NCBI RefSeq assembly: GCF_003473485.1
Contig: NC_053044.1
Span: forward strand, 30,260,091-30,324,090
DNA from: Medicago truncatula
Lineage: Eukaryota; Streptophyta; Magnoliopsida; Fabales; Fabaceae
Direction of reading: 5' to 3'
DNA: 64,000 nt
Shown: piece by piece, positions 45,346 through 55,259 of the stretch
Layout: each line of letters begins with the position of its first letter
Numbering within the stretch: position 1 is the first letter of the stretch
Notes under the pieces: generated by a model
What the model was told of the DNA's origin: nothing
Databases searched by the model: none
What the model saw: only the letters and a program-made list of their open reading frames with translations
Made by a program: the position numbers and the translations under genes

Positions 45346-45958
45346 TCTGAATGTCAAGCAGTTGAAATTGACAAGCCCAAATATATTTTTCTTGGTCAAG
45401 TTGTGCGTAGCAAGGATGAAGCTTATAATTTATACTAAGAACATGGCTTCAAGATGGGTTTTAGTGTAAGAAAAGGGAAGGAATTGTACTATGATAATGA
45501 TAAAAAGAACACACGTTTGAAAGATTATTATTGTTTCAAACAAGGGTTTAAGAACAATGAACCAGAAGGAGAAATCGTAGGTGAAGTTGCTTATCAAAGG
45601 GCTGATTCAAGGACAAATTATAAAGCAATGGTGCGATTTAATGTTAGCAAGGATGGAGAATGGTGAATTACTAAGTTGATAATGGATCACAACTATGCTT
45701 TGGTGCCGCTCGAGCAAAGACATTTGTTACACTCTATGAGAAAAGTATCAGAAACCAAAAGAGGTCTCATAAAGTCTATGGTGAACGCTGGCATACGAAA
45801 GTTACTAATATTTGGAGTTATTTAGGAGAAGAAGTTGGTGGGTTTGATAAGCTTGGCATGACAACGAAAGATGTGCATAATTTTGTCTACACTTGCAAAA
45901 TTGTTTGTAAACCAGGAGACATAGAAAATGATGATTTTAGAGTGAAGTCATGCCAAAA
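45346..45958 (+). pseudogene. FAR1/FHY3-like pseudogene (DNA-binding domain relic)
   Basis: The plus strand reads FLGQVVRSKDEAYNLY, stop, EHGFKMGFSVRKGKELYYDN, then DYYCFKQGFK and further on MVRFNVSKDGEW, stop, ITKLIMDHNYALVPLEQRHL. This is the order of the FAR1 N-terminal zinc-binding domain (DUF/PF03101): F.S..EAY.FY, GF.VRK, C..F..H..L. In-frame stops at about 45437, 45664 and 45824 disable it. FAR1/FHY3 proteins are domesticated MURA-type transposases; this copy may be a dead gene or part of a degraded MULE. There is no transposase core or SWIM domain downstream. Confidence 0.7.
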
Positions 45959-45979
45959 TTAACATTTTATTTATCATTC

Positions 45980-46768
45980 TTTTATTTAATTAAAAGGTTT
46001 TTTTTTTTGCATAGAATAAGCAGTAATTAAAGCACCCACTATTATAGATTTCTCCAAATCTTATTAATGAGCAAATCTTGAAAATTGATTTTCTTTTTCC
46101 TTCTCTCCTTGTTACTGTTTTTTCACGTATTATTCCTGTTCCTTTTTTTACGTTTTATTCTTGTTCATCTGTTAATGATTTTTTTTTCTTCCTTTTTTCT
46201 TGATATGTTTTGGCAGTCTTGGAGTCTAGTTTTGATTCTATTATCAATTTGAACACCGTCATTTTGAATTTGGCTATATTGTTGTCAATTTGAATAGCAT
46301 AGTTTTGAACACCGTTGTTTTGAATTTGATTATATTGTTGTCAATTTAAACACCATCATTTTGAACACTATCATATTGAATTTGGTTATATTGCTCTCAA
46401 TTTGAGGAATTTGGTTATATTATGTGAAAAAAATGTGTTTCACCGTAAAAAAGAAAACCACACCGCTTAATTGTAGCAATAGTGAAAGAAAGAAAAAATG
46501 GCAGCAGCAATATTATCAGGAACTTACGTGCAGGAACAAGAGAAAATTAAATACGCAGCAAGTTAAATGAATTGGAATGTAACAATGGAAAAAAAAAAAG
46601 AACAAGAATAAAAACAAACGTGAAGAGGTAGTAACAGATGAGAGAAGAAAAAAAAATCAATTTTCAAGATTTGGTCATTAATAAAATTTGGAAAAACCTA
46701 TAATAGTGGGTGCATTAATTACTTAATTACTGCTTATCCTGTGCAAGGTTAGAAAAACCTAATTAAAA
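45980..46768. mobile_element. Long-TIR element with internal minisatellite
   Basis: Left (46010-46180) and inverted right (46590-46750) ends share ATAAGCAGTAATTAA, GCACCCACTATTATAG, TTATTAATGA, CAAATCTTGAAAATTGATTT and TTATTCTTGTTC. TIRs are about 170 bp. The centre (46236-46420) holds about four units of a TCAATTTGAACACC...TTTTGAATTTGG...ATATTGTTG repeat. No transposase. Exact termini are uncertain because the AT-rich edges partly match too. Confidence 0.65.
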
Positions 46769-46793
46769 CAGGCGTTACACTAATACTAATACT

Positions 46794-46975
46794 CATAGTT
46801 TTAAAACTCGGCTCGGACATTGACTCGGCAAGGGTACTGAGTCACTGGGTCAATGGTTGAACTATTGGATCATTGATCGAACTGTATGACTAAACCGGAT
46901 CAACTCGGTTGGATAACTCGGTCTTGAGATTAAATTTATATAGCTATTTAACCGGATTGAATCGGTGACTCGGTC

Positions 46976-47013
<38 letters not shown>

Positions 47014-47845
47014 TAGATAGACGAAATGACAAAACCATTATAAACTCACACACACAAGTGGAGGTACCGGGGTTCGAACTCTGGTCATGGCATCCGGCTT
47101 AACAATTTCGGCACTTTGCCAGTTGAGCTAGGACTTCTGGATGTGACTCGGTCACTTTAAATACGAAAATAATGACACATGTAAAATAAAAATAAATATC
47201 CAACAATAATAATTTTATCGGTTAATTGTTCAAATTCGAAACATAGACATAACTCAAAATTTGAGTCATGACCTAGTGTTTGTGAGAATGACCTAGTGGT
47301 TTTTGTTGTCTTGGTGGAATGTTTTTTTTAAATAAAAAATTACAATGTTTTTTTAATGAAAATATATGAACAATTTGTAGTAAAAAAAGAATTGAAACAT
47401 ACATGAAGAGTGTACCACCAGCTTCAATTCTTTCAAAATAAAAACGTGTACCAGATTTAAAAAAAATAACGTAAAAAAAAAAAGGCTGGTGGAATATACT
47501 ATATGGCTTTTGAACCTGAATGTGTTGAATATAAAAAATAGAAAGTAGAATTAAACACAAATCTACAAGTGGTGAGTTGGCTAATTCTTAAATCTAATTC
47601 CTTTGCCTTGTTGTTGATCCTGTGCAAATTATCACAATTTTTTGAAAGTTAATTTGGATGCGCGGTCAAAGGCTGTTGACTCGTCCGGTTCACACAAACT
47701 CACCGGGTCACCGATTTTTCCCAAGTTTAGCCGGTTTTCACCGATTCTCACCGGTTTAACTGCATAGCCGATCCATCATGCAGACCGAACCGGATACCCC
47801 ACCGATTCTTGGTTGGACCGGTCCGAGCCGGTTTTTAAAACTATG
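46794..47845. mobile_element. TIR element carrying a nested SINE
   Basis: The ends are CATAGTTTTAAAACTCGGCT then CGGAC and, inverted, CATAGTTTTAAAAACCGGCT then CGGAC (2 mismatches in 25). Candidate 8-bp duplications flank it with one mismatch: CTAATACT (46786-46793) and TTAATACT (47846-47853), suggesting hAT. The interior is rich in ACTCGG / CCGGTT motifs. No transposase. It was hit later by the SINE at 46981-47142. Confidence 0.7.
46981..47142 (-). mobile_element. Full-length tRNA-derived SINE with 16-bp TSD
   Basis: Minus strand: starts CCAGAAGTCCTAGCTCAACT then GGCAAAGTGCC (box A: TAGCTCAACTGG), box B GAGTTCGAACCCCGG, then a 3' region with TGTGTGTGAGTTTATAATGG and TTTCGTCTATCTAC, ending in a 32-A tail (poly-T 46981-47012 on the plus strand). 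GTGACTCGGTCACTTT is duplicated exactly at 46965-46980 and 47143-47158. The intact boxes, long homogeneous tail and perfect duplication point to a young insertion. Confidence 0.9.
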
Positions 47846-47853
47846 TTAATACT

Positions 47854-48619
47854 AGTTACTACTAATAATTAACTTTGTCAGCAAACACTAATATTTAAAC
47901 TCTCTTTCTCATCCTTGTGAGTTTAACTCAGTTGGTAAGAGTAATGCATCATTTAGAACATTTCCAATTCTTTGATGTTCATAATAGTGTTAACATTTAA
48001 TATAGCGCTAACAAATCTTTTTCTAAAATATTTTGAATCCTAATCTTTTTTTTAGAGGATTTAAATTCTAATCTTTAACAATATTTTTTGATCACGTTTG
48101 TTATTAATCTTTTTTTTTAGAGGATTTAAAGTCCAATATTTAACATTATTTTTTGCTCATGTTTGTTGTTAATATTTTTTTTGAGGATTGAAGCTCCAAT
48201 TTTTAACATTATTTTTTGCTCATGTTTGTTACATTATTCTAATCTACTTGTTACATGTGTTATTTGTATTTAAAATTAATAGTATTTTTGGAAAGAAAAA
48301 TCCAACCAAAAAATATTAATAGGGATAATTTTCTTTATATAAATTTATCTGTTTTTACTTTTATGATTAAAAAGTGTAACAAACTAAACAAACTAAAAGA
48401 ATATATTTATACTTATTTTTTTATTATCTCAATTATACCCTTAAATAATATTTTCTATAACAAAAGTTTCAGCAATTTGGGTAATTTGGAGGGTTACCTA
48501 TGGGCCAGCCCGTGTTATTTATTATGTTGGTTGAAAACAAAACAATATAAATATCAAATATCAACGAAAGAAACACAATCGATTGGATTCATCCATCGTT
48601 CACTTATTAATCGAATCGA
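47854..48619. other. Upstream region of the LRR gene, repeat-derived
   Basis: 48020-48250 contains three imperfect direct repeats built on TTTTTTTAGAGGATT...TTTAACATTATTTTTTG. 48360-48470 resembles 22200-22300: both contain AAAAAGTGTAACAAACTA and TTATTATCTCAATTATACC. The LRR promoter therefore lies largely in repeat DNA. No TATA box could be singled out. Confidence 0.5.
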
Positions 48620-50383
48620 ATGGGCGAAGAAAGAATGGGATCGAGAAAAAGAATTGCAGGAGGTGGAGGTTTACCCGATGATTGCTGGGAATACGTGTTA
48701 TCGAAAATCGTGAACAAAGAGAACCTTAGCGTCGACGAGCGTAACAATTATTTAGAGACTCTATCACTTGTATCAAAACAATTCCTCTCAGTCTCAAACC
48801 GATTCTTGTATTCCTTCAAATTAATCTACAATCAAAATCTCTATCGACCCTTTCAAAGGTTCCAAAATCTCACATCCCTCGACCTCTCCAGCTTCCGCGG
48901 TGACCTAAACGCTCTTCTCTCTCGAATCCCCGCTTCTATTACTCTCACATCCCTCAACCTCTCCAACCACACCACCTTCCCCGTCTTAGGGTTGCAAACT
49001 CTTCTCAAAAAGACTACTACTAAATCCACCTTGACCTCTCTCACATGTTCCAATATGGCTTCTCTATGCCACACTCACATATCCTTGATCGCAGATTCAT
49101 TCCCCTTCCTCCAACAATTGGATATCAGTTTCCCTAAAACAATATCTGGTAATGCTCATGCTTATTACAATGCTCTACAGCTTCTTACTCAAAAGCTTTC
49201 AAAACTCCGCAATGTTAATCTCTCTGGTCATTCCTACTTTAATGACTCTTTGTTTTTTCAACTATGTGTCAACTGTAAGTTTCTACAACAAGTTTTTATG
49301 TTCGATTGCCAATTCCTAACACATGATGGTATTGCTTCTGCAATCTACCAGAGACCCACTTTGAATTCTTTCTCTGTTAGTAATTTTCAGGAAGCAAATG
49401 GATTCAATAAAATTACTCCATACTTCGTTGATTCATTCGGGACTTTGAAGGGATTAACTTGTCTTGATTTCTCTTTCTCACGTATTTCTGATCTCATGCT
49501 TTGCTCTTTAGCACTTGAATCTCTTCCTCTAAACAAACTCGTTCTCCATGGTTGTTTGGATTATACATATTATGGTATCTATTATCTACTATCAAGGTCT
49601 CGTTTTCTACAGCATCTAGATCTTCAATTTGCAACTTTTTTGAATGATCAGGGTATCACTGACTTGTCTGTTTATCTTGCTGATTTGGTGTCTATAAACC
49701 TCAGCGGTTGTCACCAGCTCACCAACTCAGCCTTCTTTGCACTCCTTAGGAACTGTCCTTTGCTCACAGAGATCAGAATGGAGTCAGCAGATATTGGAAA
49801 AAGTCTGTCAGTGGATTTGGATTTGGATTTTGTATACAATCAAGTGAAGTCTCTCTATTTGGCTGACAATCCACGTTTGAAAGATGAAGATATTAACATG
49901 TTTGCTTTAATGTTCCCTAACATGCAACTTCTTGATGTGCATCGTTGCAATTCCATATCTCAAATAGGTATTGATACAGTCTTAAAGAGATGTCCTAACA
50001 TTAGGCATTTGAACCTTGCTTTCTGCTCACAGGCTAATTCATTTTCCATCAAACATGAAGCATCCAAACTGGAGGTCTTGAACTTGTCACATACAAGAAT
50101 TGATAATACAACACTTTATGTAATCTCAAAGATTTTCCCCTGCCTTCTTCAACTTGACCTGGAACATTGTCATCTTGTCACAGAGAAAGGGGTTAGGCTA
50201 GTGGTAGAAAAATGCACATACCTAAGAGAGATTAATCTGGGATCTTGTCGTAGAGTTTCTGCTAATGTTATTTCCTGGATGATATTTTCAAGGCCATCAC
50301 TGAGAAAAATTACAGCTCCGCCTCATTTTCGTCCCCGTGACTGTGATAGGAAACTCCTCTCTGGGCGATGTCTTGTTTGCTAG
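48620..50383 (+). CDS. F-box-like / leucine-rich repeat protein (AMN1/FBL type), 587 aa, possible CaaX end
   Basis: Intronless, ATG at 48620 (MGEERMGSRKRIAGGG). Residues about 18-65 (LPDDCWEYVLSKI... TLSLVSKQFLSVSNRFLYSF) match an F-box: L-P-D-D-C-W, then S-L-V-S-K-x-F. From about 75 to 575 there are some 16-18 LRRs of the cysteine-containing/RNI type, with signatures such as LTSLDLSSFRG, LVSINLSGCHQLTNSAF, LLQLDLEHCHLVTEKGV and LREINLGSCRRVSANV. This is the architecture of SCF substrate adaptors: the F-box binds SKP1/ASK and the LRRs bind the target. The target is unknown. The protein ends R-C-L-V-C, which fits a CaaX prenylation box; mammalian FBXL2 is a known prenylated F-box/LRR protein. 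The gene appears intact; F-box assignment is by motif, not by profile search. Confidence 0.88.
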   Translation: MGEERMGSRKRIAGGGGLPDDCWEYVLSKIVNKENLSVDERNNYLETLSLVSKQFLSVSNRFLYSFKLIYNQNLYRPFQRFQNLTSLDLSSFRGDLNALLSRIPASITLTSLNLSNHTTFPVLGLQTLLKKTTTKSTLTSLTCSNMASLCHTHISLIADSFPFLQQLDISFPKTISGNAHAYYNALQLLTQKLSKLRNVNLSGHSYFNDSLFFQLCVNCKFLQQVFMFDCQFLTHDGIASAIYQRPTLNSFSVSNFQEANGFNKITPYFVDSFGTLKGLTCLDFSFSRISDLMLCSLALESLPLNKLVLHGCLDYTYYGIYYLLSRSRFLQHLDLQFATFLNDQGITDLSVYLADLVSINLSGCHQLTNSAFFALLRNCPLLTEIRMESADIGKSLSVDLDLDFVYNQVKSLYLADNPRLKDEDINMFALMFPNMQLLDVHRCNSISQIGIDTVLKRCPNIRHLNLAFCSQANSFSIKHEASKLEVLNLSHTRIDNTTLYVISKIFPCLLQLDLEHCHLVTEKGVRLVVEKCTYLREINLGSCRRVSANVISWMIFSRPSLRKITAPPHFRPRDCDRKLLSGRCLVC

Positions 50384-51584
50384 TTATTCTAGAAGTGCTT
50401 GTGTTCTGTTTTAGCGTGAGTTTTTTATGTTTCAGATGTTACTTCTCTTAGATTTTTTTTTTCTTTTGTTGAAAATGCAAGTGAACTTCCATTTGTTTTT
50501 ACTTGTCTGCTCCCATGAATGAATGAATATACATTTCATTGTTATTATTTTATTGAAATAAAATACTCTGATTTTGTTGCTGCATAGAATGTGAACATTT
50601 CTTTTCTTTTGACGTGCTAAATTAAATTGTTGTAGGCCTCATTCCTATTTGGCAGAGCTTTGAAATCTATATTGTGGGAGGGATATAACATTTGATCCCT
50701 ACAGTAGAAAAGCCTATTCTAATTAGAGTGGTTTATCACAGTGTAAGTATATATATATTATTGTCACATGAAGTCATGCTTTCCTTTACCTTCAAGTTAG
50801 CTATACTCTATAATATGTTTTGCTTTATATAACAACATTGGTGTTTGCTTGATTTCAGCGTCGTTTTCATCACATTGTTTGGTATCAGCACAAATCTATG
50901 GATGGCAATGTCAACATTCAACATAATTGGCCTTGCTAGAGTCAGTGAGTTTCCCTCTGATTTTTGACCTATTATTAAAAACTAAAAAATGTTATTTGGG
51001 GCTGAACTCATAATGTGCCTGAAAATGAGATTGATAAATGAAATGTAAAACTTTTTTTTGAAGAAGAAAAATCACATGTAAAAATTTAAATGACAAAAGT
51101 GGTAAAAAAAATTATTTTATAAGATGTTGTAGGGAATATAGGGTAAAAAAAGTTAAATGAAATTGATTCTTGATTAAAAGAGAGTTGATCAATAAATTTG
51201 TGTAAAAATCAAGTATAGAACCAAAAGCTACAGATCCTAACTTAGAAACAATTCTTGAGGTAAAGTCAATTTTATTTGAAAACTACCAAACATGCCAGAA
51301 TCAATTATACCTGCAATATTATCAATTTTCACCCATTTTGACGGGATAAAAACAAAGTCATTATCATTTTGATCCTGACAAAACAATTGGCTCCACCAGA
51401 TTTGTGCCAACTCTTCATTCATGCTCTCCACCGTGGATGAATCACGTGAAGAGAGATCAGATAAAAGAAATCAGTTGATCATTCTCCACTTCATTCTTGT
51501 TCAGAGGCAGCAATCATGAAGAAGATGGTGCGTACAAATTTGCATAGTCTTGAACGCCGGGAAGTCCTTATTACTTAGAATTGT
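50384..51584. other. 3' flank of the LRR gene and unassigned DNA
   Basis: 50384-50600 is a plausible 3' UTR (U-rich, with AATAAAATA at about 50558-50566). The 64-codon minus-strand ORF at 51237-51431 (reads FVFIPSKWVKIDNIAGIID) has no identified family. No other gene is seen. Confidence 0.4.
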
Positions 51585-52914
51585 ATCTAGAAAGAAAGAT
51601 ATTGGATTTCAAGAATCCCTACATTCTTGGTGTTACTGCTGCTACTGGTCTCGTCTTTTGTTAGGATACTGGTAGGTACGTACTATGCCTCTTCTCAAAT
51701 TTCATGAAGCATTTGAAGCAATTGTGCTTCTGTGGTTTGACTATGCGTGGAACTGTTATTTGCTGTGATGCAGGTGTTATATCAGGGGCTCTATGTATAT
51801 TAAAGATGATTTTGACGATGTCAAGAGAAGTAGCTTCCTTCAGGTACAAGCGTTTCTGCGTTATTGAATGTTGTAGGATTAAGAATGCATGAATTCTAAT
51901 TTATAGGGAGATGATTAACTTATTGTGCATCACTATTAAAGTAATCCATCAATACACCCATAATTTTAACAGTTGCATAGGAATTTATCTACGCTATCCA
52001 AGAATGCAGCTGTTAAAACTACGAGTGCATCGGTGGATCACTTTAATTTTCGGCTAAATACATCTTTTAGTCCTTTAAGTTCAACAAAAATACCGGCTTA
52101 GTCCTTTAAGTTTTTTAAGTTTCAAATAGGTCCTTTAAGTTGTTAATTTAATACACCTATTTGAAGTTTTTAAGTTTCAAATAGGTCCTTAAAAGAGTAG
52201 CAGTGTATTAAATTAACAACTAAAAGGACCTGTTTGAAACTTAAAAACCTTAAAGGACTAAGCCGTTATTTTTGTTGAACTTAAAGGACCAAAAGATGTA
52301 TTTGGCCTTAATTTTTAAAAAGTGGTATGCTGTATTTGCCAGTACGATTCATATGTTTATTGCCTTTTCCGTTTTCCTGTTTCTTCTATCCTTTTCATTT
52401 TTTGTATACCAATGTGGGGGTTTAGGAGTTGGATTTTATATCCATCAAGAGTGTGAAACATAACTATCTAACCGGATAAACCAAACTTGCTGCTTGTAAA
52501 TCTCATTTAGCATACATGTTCACATATTGCCTTCTCTAGAATTAAGATTGTTTTACATCTTTATGTTTCCAGGAAACTATTGTAAGCATGGCACTGGTTG
52601 GTGGTGCAATTATTCGAGCAGCAACAGGTGGCTGAATTAATGACGTTCTCGGACGTAAGAAGGCCACACTTAGTGCTGATGTTGTTTTCACTCTTGGATC
52701 AGTTGTTATGACTGCCGCGCCAGATGCATATATTCTCATACTTGGCCGTCTTCTTGTTGGCATTGGTGTGGGTGTAACTTCTGTCACTGCTCCTGTATAT
52801 ATCATAGAATGCGCACAATCATAAATAAGGGGTTCATTAGTTAGCACAAATGTGTTTATGATAGCTGGTGGATAGTTTCTTTCTCACTCGTAAATCTTGC
52901 CTTTACCGAGGTTA
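51585..52914 (+). pseudogene. Inositol/sugar transporter (INT1-like, MFS) pseudogene
   Basis: Three exon remnants are visible. 51585-51671: YLERKILDFKNPYILGVTAA then a stop inside the segment that should read FGYDTG. 51774-51843: GVISGAL, then a 1-nt deletion, then YIKDDFDDVKRSSFLQ. 52573-52914: ETIVSMALVGGAIIRAATGG, stop in place of Trp, [20 protein letters not shown], then [20 protein letters not shown], then a stop after ECAQS and another after IAGG. Intron borders (GTAGGT...GCAG, GTACAA...CCAG) survive, so this is a decayed intron-containing copy, not a retrocopy. DTGVISGAL, GRKKAT and GRLLVG...GV are sugar-porter motifs; the closest family is the tonoplast myo-inositol transporter. The rest of the gene is absent. 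Confidence 0.85.
52052..52308. mobile_element. Foldback of the CCTTTAAGTTT family in the transporter pseudogene intron
   Basis: Left arm GGCTAAATACATCTTTTAGT then CCTTTAAGTTCAACAAAAAT; right arm ATTTTTGTTGAACTTAAAGG then ACCAAAAGATGTATTTGGCC, an inverted copy. The inner parts are also mirrored (GTTTCAAATAGGTCC, GGACCTGTTTGAAAC). Confidence 0.8.
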
Positions 52915-54748
52915 GGCCTATATTTCTTTGCTCTCTTTAAATCTCCTGGAGTCCTAATCATGCTCAATGTAGCCATGTTCGAGTTTGTAAGTAGGGCAAA
53001 TATTTTCCCAAAACGAGTTATAATTTGGGATGGAAGGAGTAGTTTGTAGCAAGGTTGTTAAGAGCCCGATCTAGATCGTGAGATCTTAAGATCTTGCGCG
53101 TTTTTCTCTCTCCACCGTGCCGGAGCGGCACGAAAATTGTTGAAGAGGCCGGAGCGGTGAGCGCGCAGAGGAAGATCTTGAAATCGTAGGAGCAGCGCTT
53201 TATCCCGTGCTGGTTTCACACGTTCTTAACCCGGCTGACCCGGAACAACCCGCACCTTTACAGCCTAGTTTCACACGTTTTGACTTGGAATTCTATCCGT
53301 TTTTTATCGCAAGAGAAGGAATAGATTGAGCGTACACTTATTTTGGGACTCGGTGGGTTTTTTAATTGAGATTTCTCCTCAATTTGGGAATTTCTCATCC
53401 TATTTTTGGGACTCGTATTTATTTTTTATTTTTTTGGTTTCAAGGTATTTTTTTATTCATTCCATTCTTCCAATCAATAAAAAATTCCATGGTTGGTGGG
53501 AATTAATAAAAAATTCTATAATTTATGTTTTGGACTTTGGTCAAACTCTCATCTTTATGATTGAATTAACTAAAAAATGATGGTAAAGTTATTTTTCTTA
53601 GTTATTCCTATAATTTTGTGTTTGGTGAGATCTTACGATCCGAGTTACGATCCTACTATTTGCGCTTTTTTTACACCCAAACGATCTTTGGTTGAATCCC
53701 AAGTTTGACAACCATTTGTAGGAATGTGTCTGGGTATGTTTCCTTTGATTATTTCTTAGAAGTTTAAAGAGGTTAATATATATATGTAGACTTCCCAAAA
53801 GGTCAGAAAAGGCAAAAAAATAAAAATTTAGACTTCCCAAAAGGTCAGAAAAGGCAAAAGAATAAATCAGATATTTTGTGGTTATCTTTATGATTTTTGT
53901 TATGTGAGGTTGAAAGTGATATATTGACAGGATGTATCAAAATGTCATAAATGATCTTTTGGAACTATTCATGTGTTTATGATTTGTACCAATTCGTTAC
54001 AATTTGTTATTAGGGTATCATTGATAACTAAATAATGATTTTTTTAATACATCTTTAAAATAATGATTGTATAGCATAGCATCCACATTTTTACTGTTTC
54101 ATGTATTTGATTTGTATTGAATCTAGCCACTCTGAAATTATCAACAATCAATTCTTATTATGTTGATTCAGATTTTTAGGTTTCTTGTTATACCTCGATC
54201 CGTGGTATCATATTTAAAACATGATTAGCATTTGGAATTAAGAGTAATTGAACAAATCACTATTATTGTATTGTCTTATTTAGATTTAGAATAAGACAAT
54301 ACAATAAAACCATGTAGTTAGTGTAGTAGAATTTGAACAAATCACTATTTAATGCAATTTGTGATTGACAACACTATTGATAAAAGTGTAGCGTGTGAGA
54401 TTCCTTTGGGCATATTGAATTTCAACCTCACTACATTTATGTATGGAAGCTTCTGGACCCTCACTACATCATTTGCTATAATCTTCTCTAGTATATGAAT
54501 TTCAAAATATAGTATGTTTTCATACCTTTTGTTTCTTATGAAAGTTTTGAAAACTTGATTTCTGCCGTGGGAAGAAGCACACTATATACCTCTAGCATCC
54601 TTGTCCGCGAACCTAGATCCTCCCATGGAACATAACAAGCATGTCAGTACTTGATTTACAACTCGTCCGGTCGATTTAATAATTTAGGATCCGTCCTGTG
54701 TCCAATTTCTTCAAATGCACAATTTGTGTTTTCTCACTGTGAAATATA
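52915..54748. other. Intergenic DNA with candidate TIR element and short tandem duplication
   Basis: 53051-53722 may be another TIR element: GGTTGTTAAGAGCCCGATC on the left and, inverted, GGTTGTCAAACTTGGGATT on the right, with GATCTTAAGATCTTGCGCG and mirrored GCGCAAA...GATCGTAAGATCTCACC inside. No duplication was confirmed. A 42-bp unit (TAGACTTCCCAAAAGGTCAG then AAAAGGC) is duplicated at 53787-53828 and 53829-53865. No gene is seen. Confidence 0.4.
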
Positions 54749-55007
54749 CTCCCTCCGTTTCAAAATACATGTCCAAGTCAACCACTTCACATATGCCAAT
54801 GCATAATTTTGACTGTTAATATCTTTAATTTTCTAAAGTAAAAAATTATAAAAATTTAATATTTTGAAAATATTTGTCGAGACAAATCAAACAACATCTT
54901 ACATGCTAATATTTGTATTTATATATTAGTTAAAAAGTTTGGTCAAAGTAAGTCAAGTGAATAGTGCACATTGCAAAAATTGGACATGTATTTTGAAACG
55001 GAGGGAG
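54749..55007. mobile_element. Stowaway-like MITE
   Basis: TA-flanked. The ends CTCCCTCCGTTTCAAAATAC then ATGTCCAA and, inverted, TTGGACATGTATTTTGAAAC then GGAGGGAG are mirror images without mismatch over 28 bp. 259 bp. Confidence 0.88.
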
Positions 55008-55259
55008 TATTTAATTTCTTGTTGTTGATATCAATTAAATATTTTCATTTTATTTGGGATGCATTTAATTCAACTTAGTGTGCATTTTGATATCGAAACT
55101 TAAGATAATAGTATTATTGCTAATTGTTTAAGTTGCCTCCACAGTTTTCTTGTCTGTAGGGAACCTGAAAATTCATATTTCTTTGACTTTGGTTCTGTTG
55201 GATAACTACTTTAATAATCTTGAAATATATTTGACCTGCTGAAAACAGTAAACATGTTT

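Noticed and set aside
46981..47142. Possible tRNA gene on the minus strand
   Set aside because: Pol III boxes are followed by an unrelated 3' body, a poly-A tail and a target duplication, so it is a SINE.
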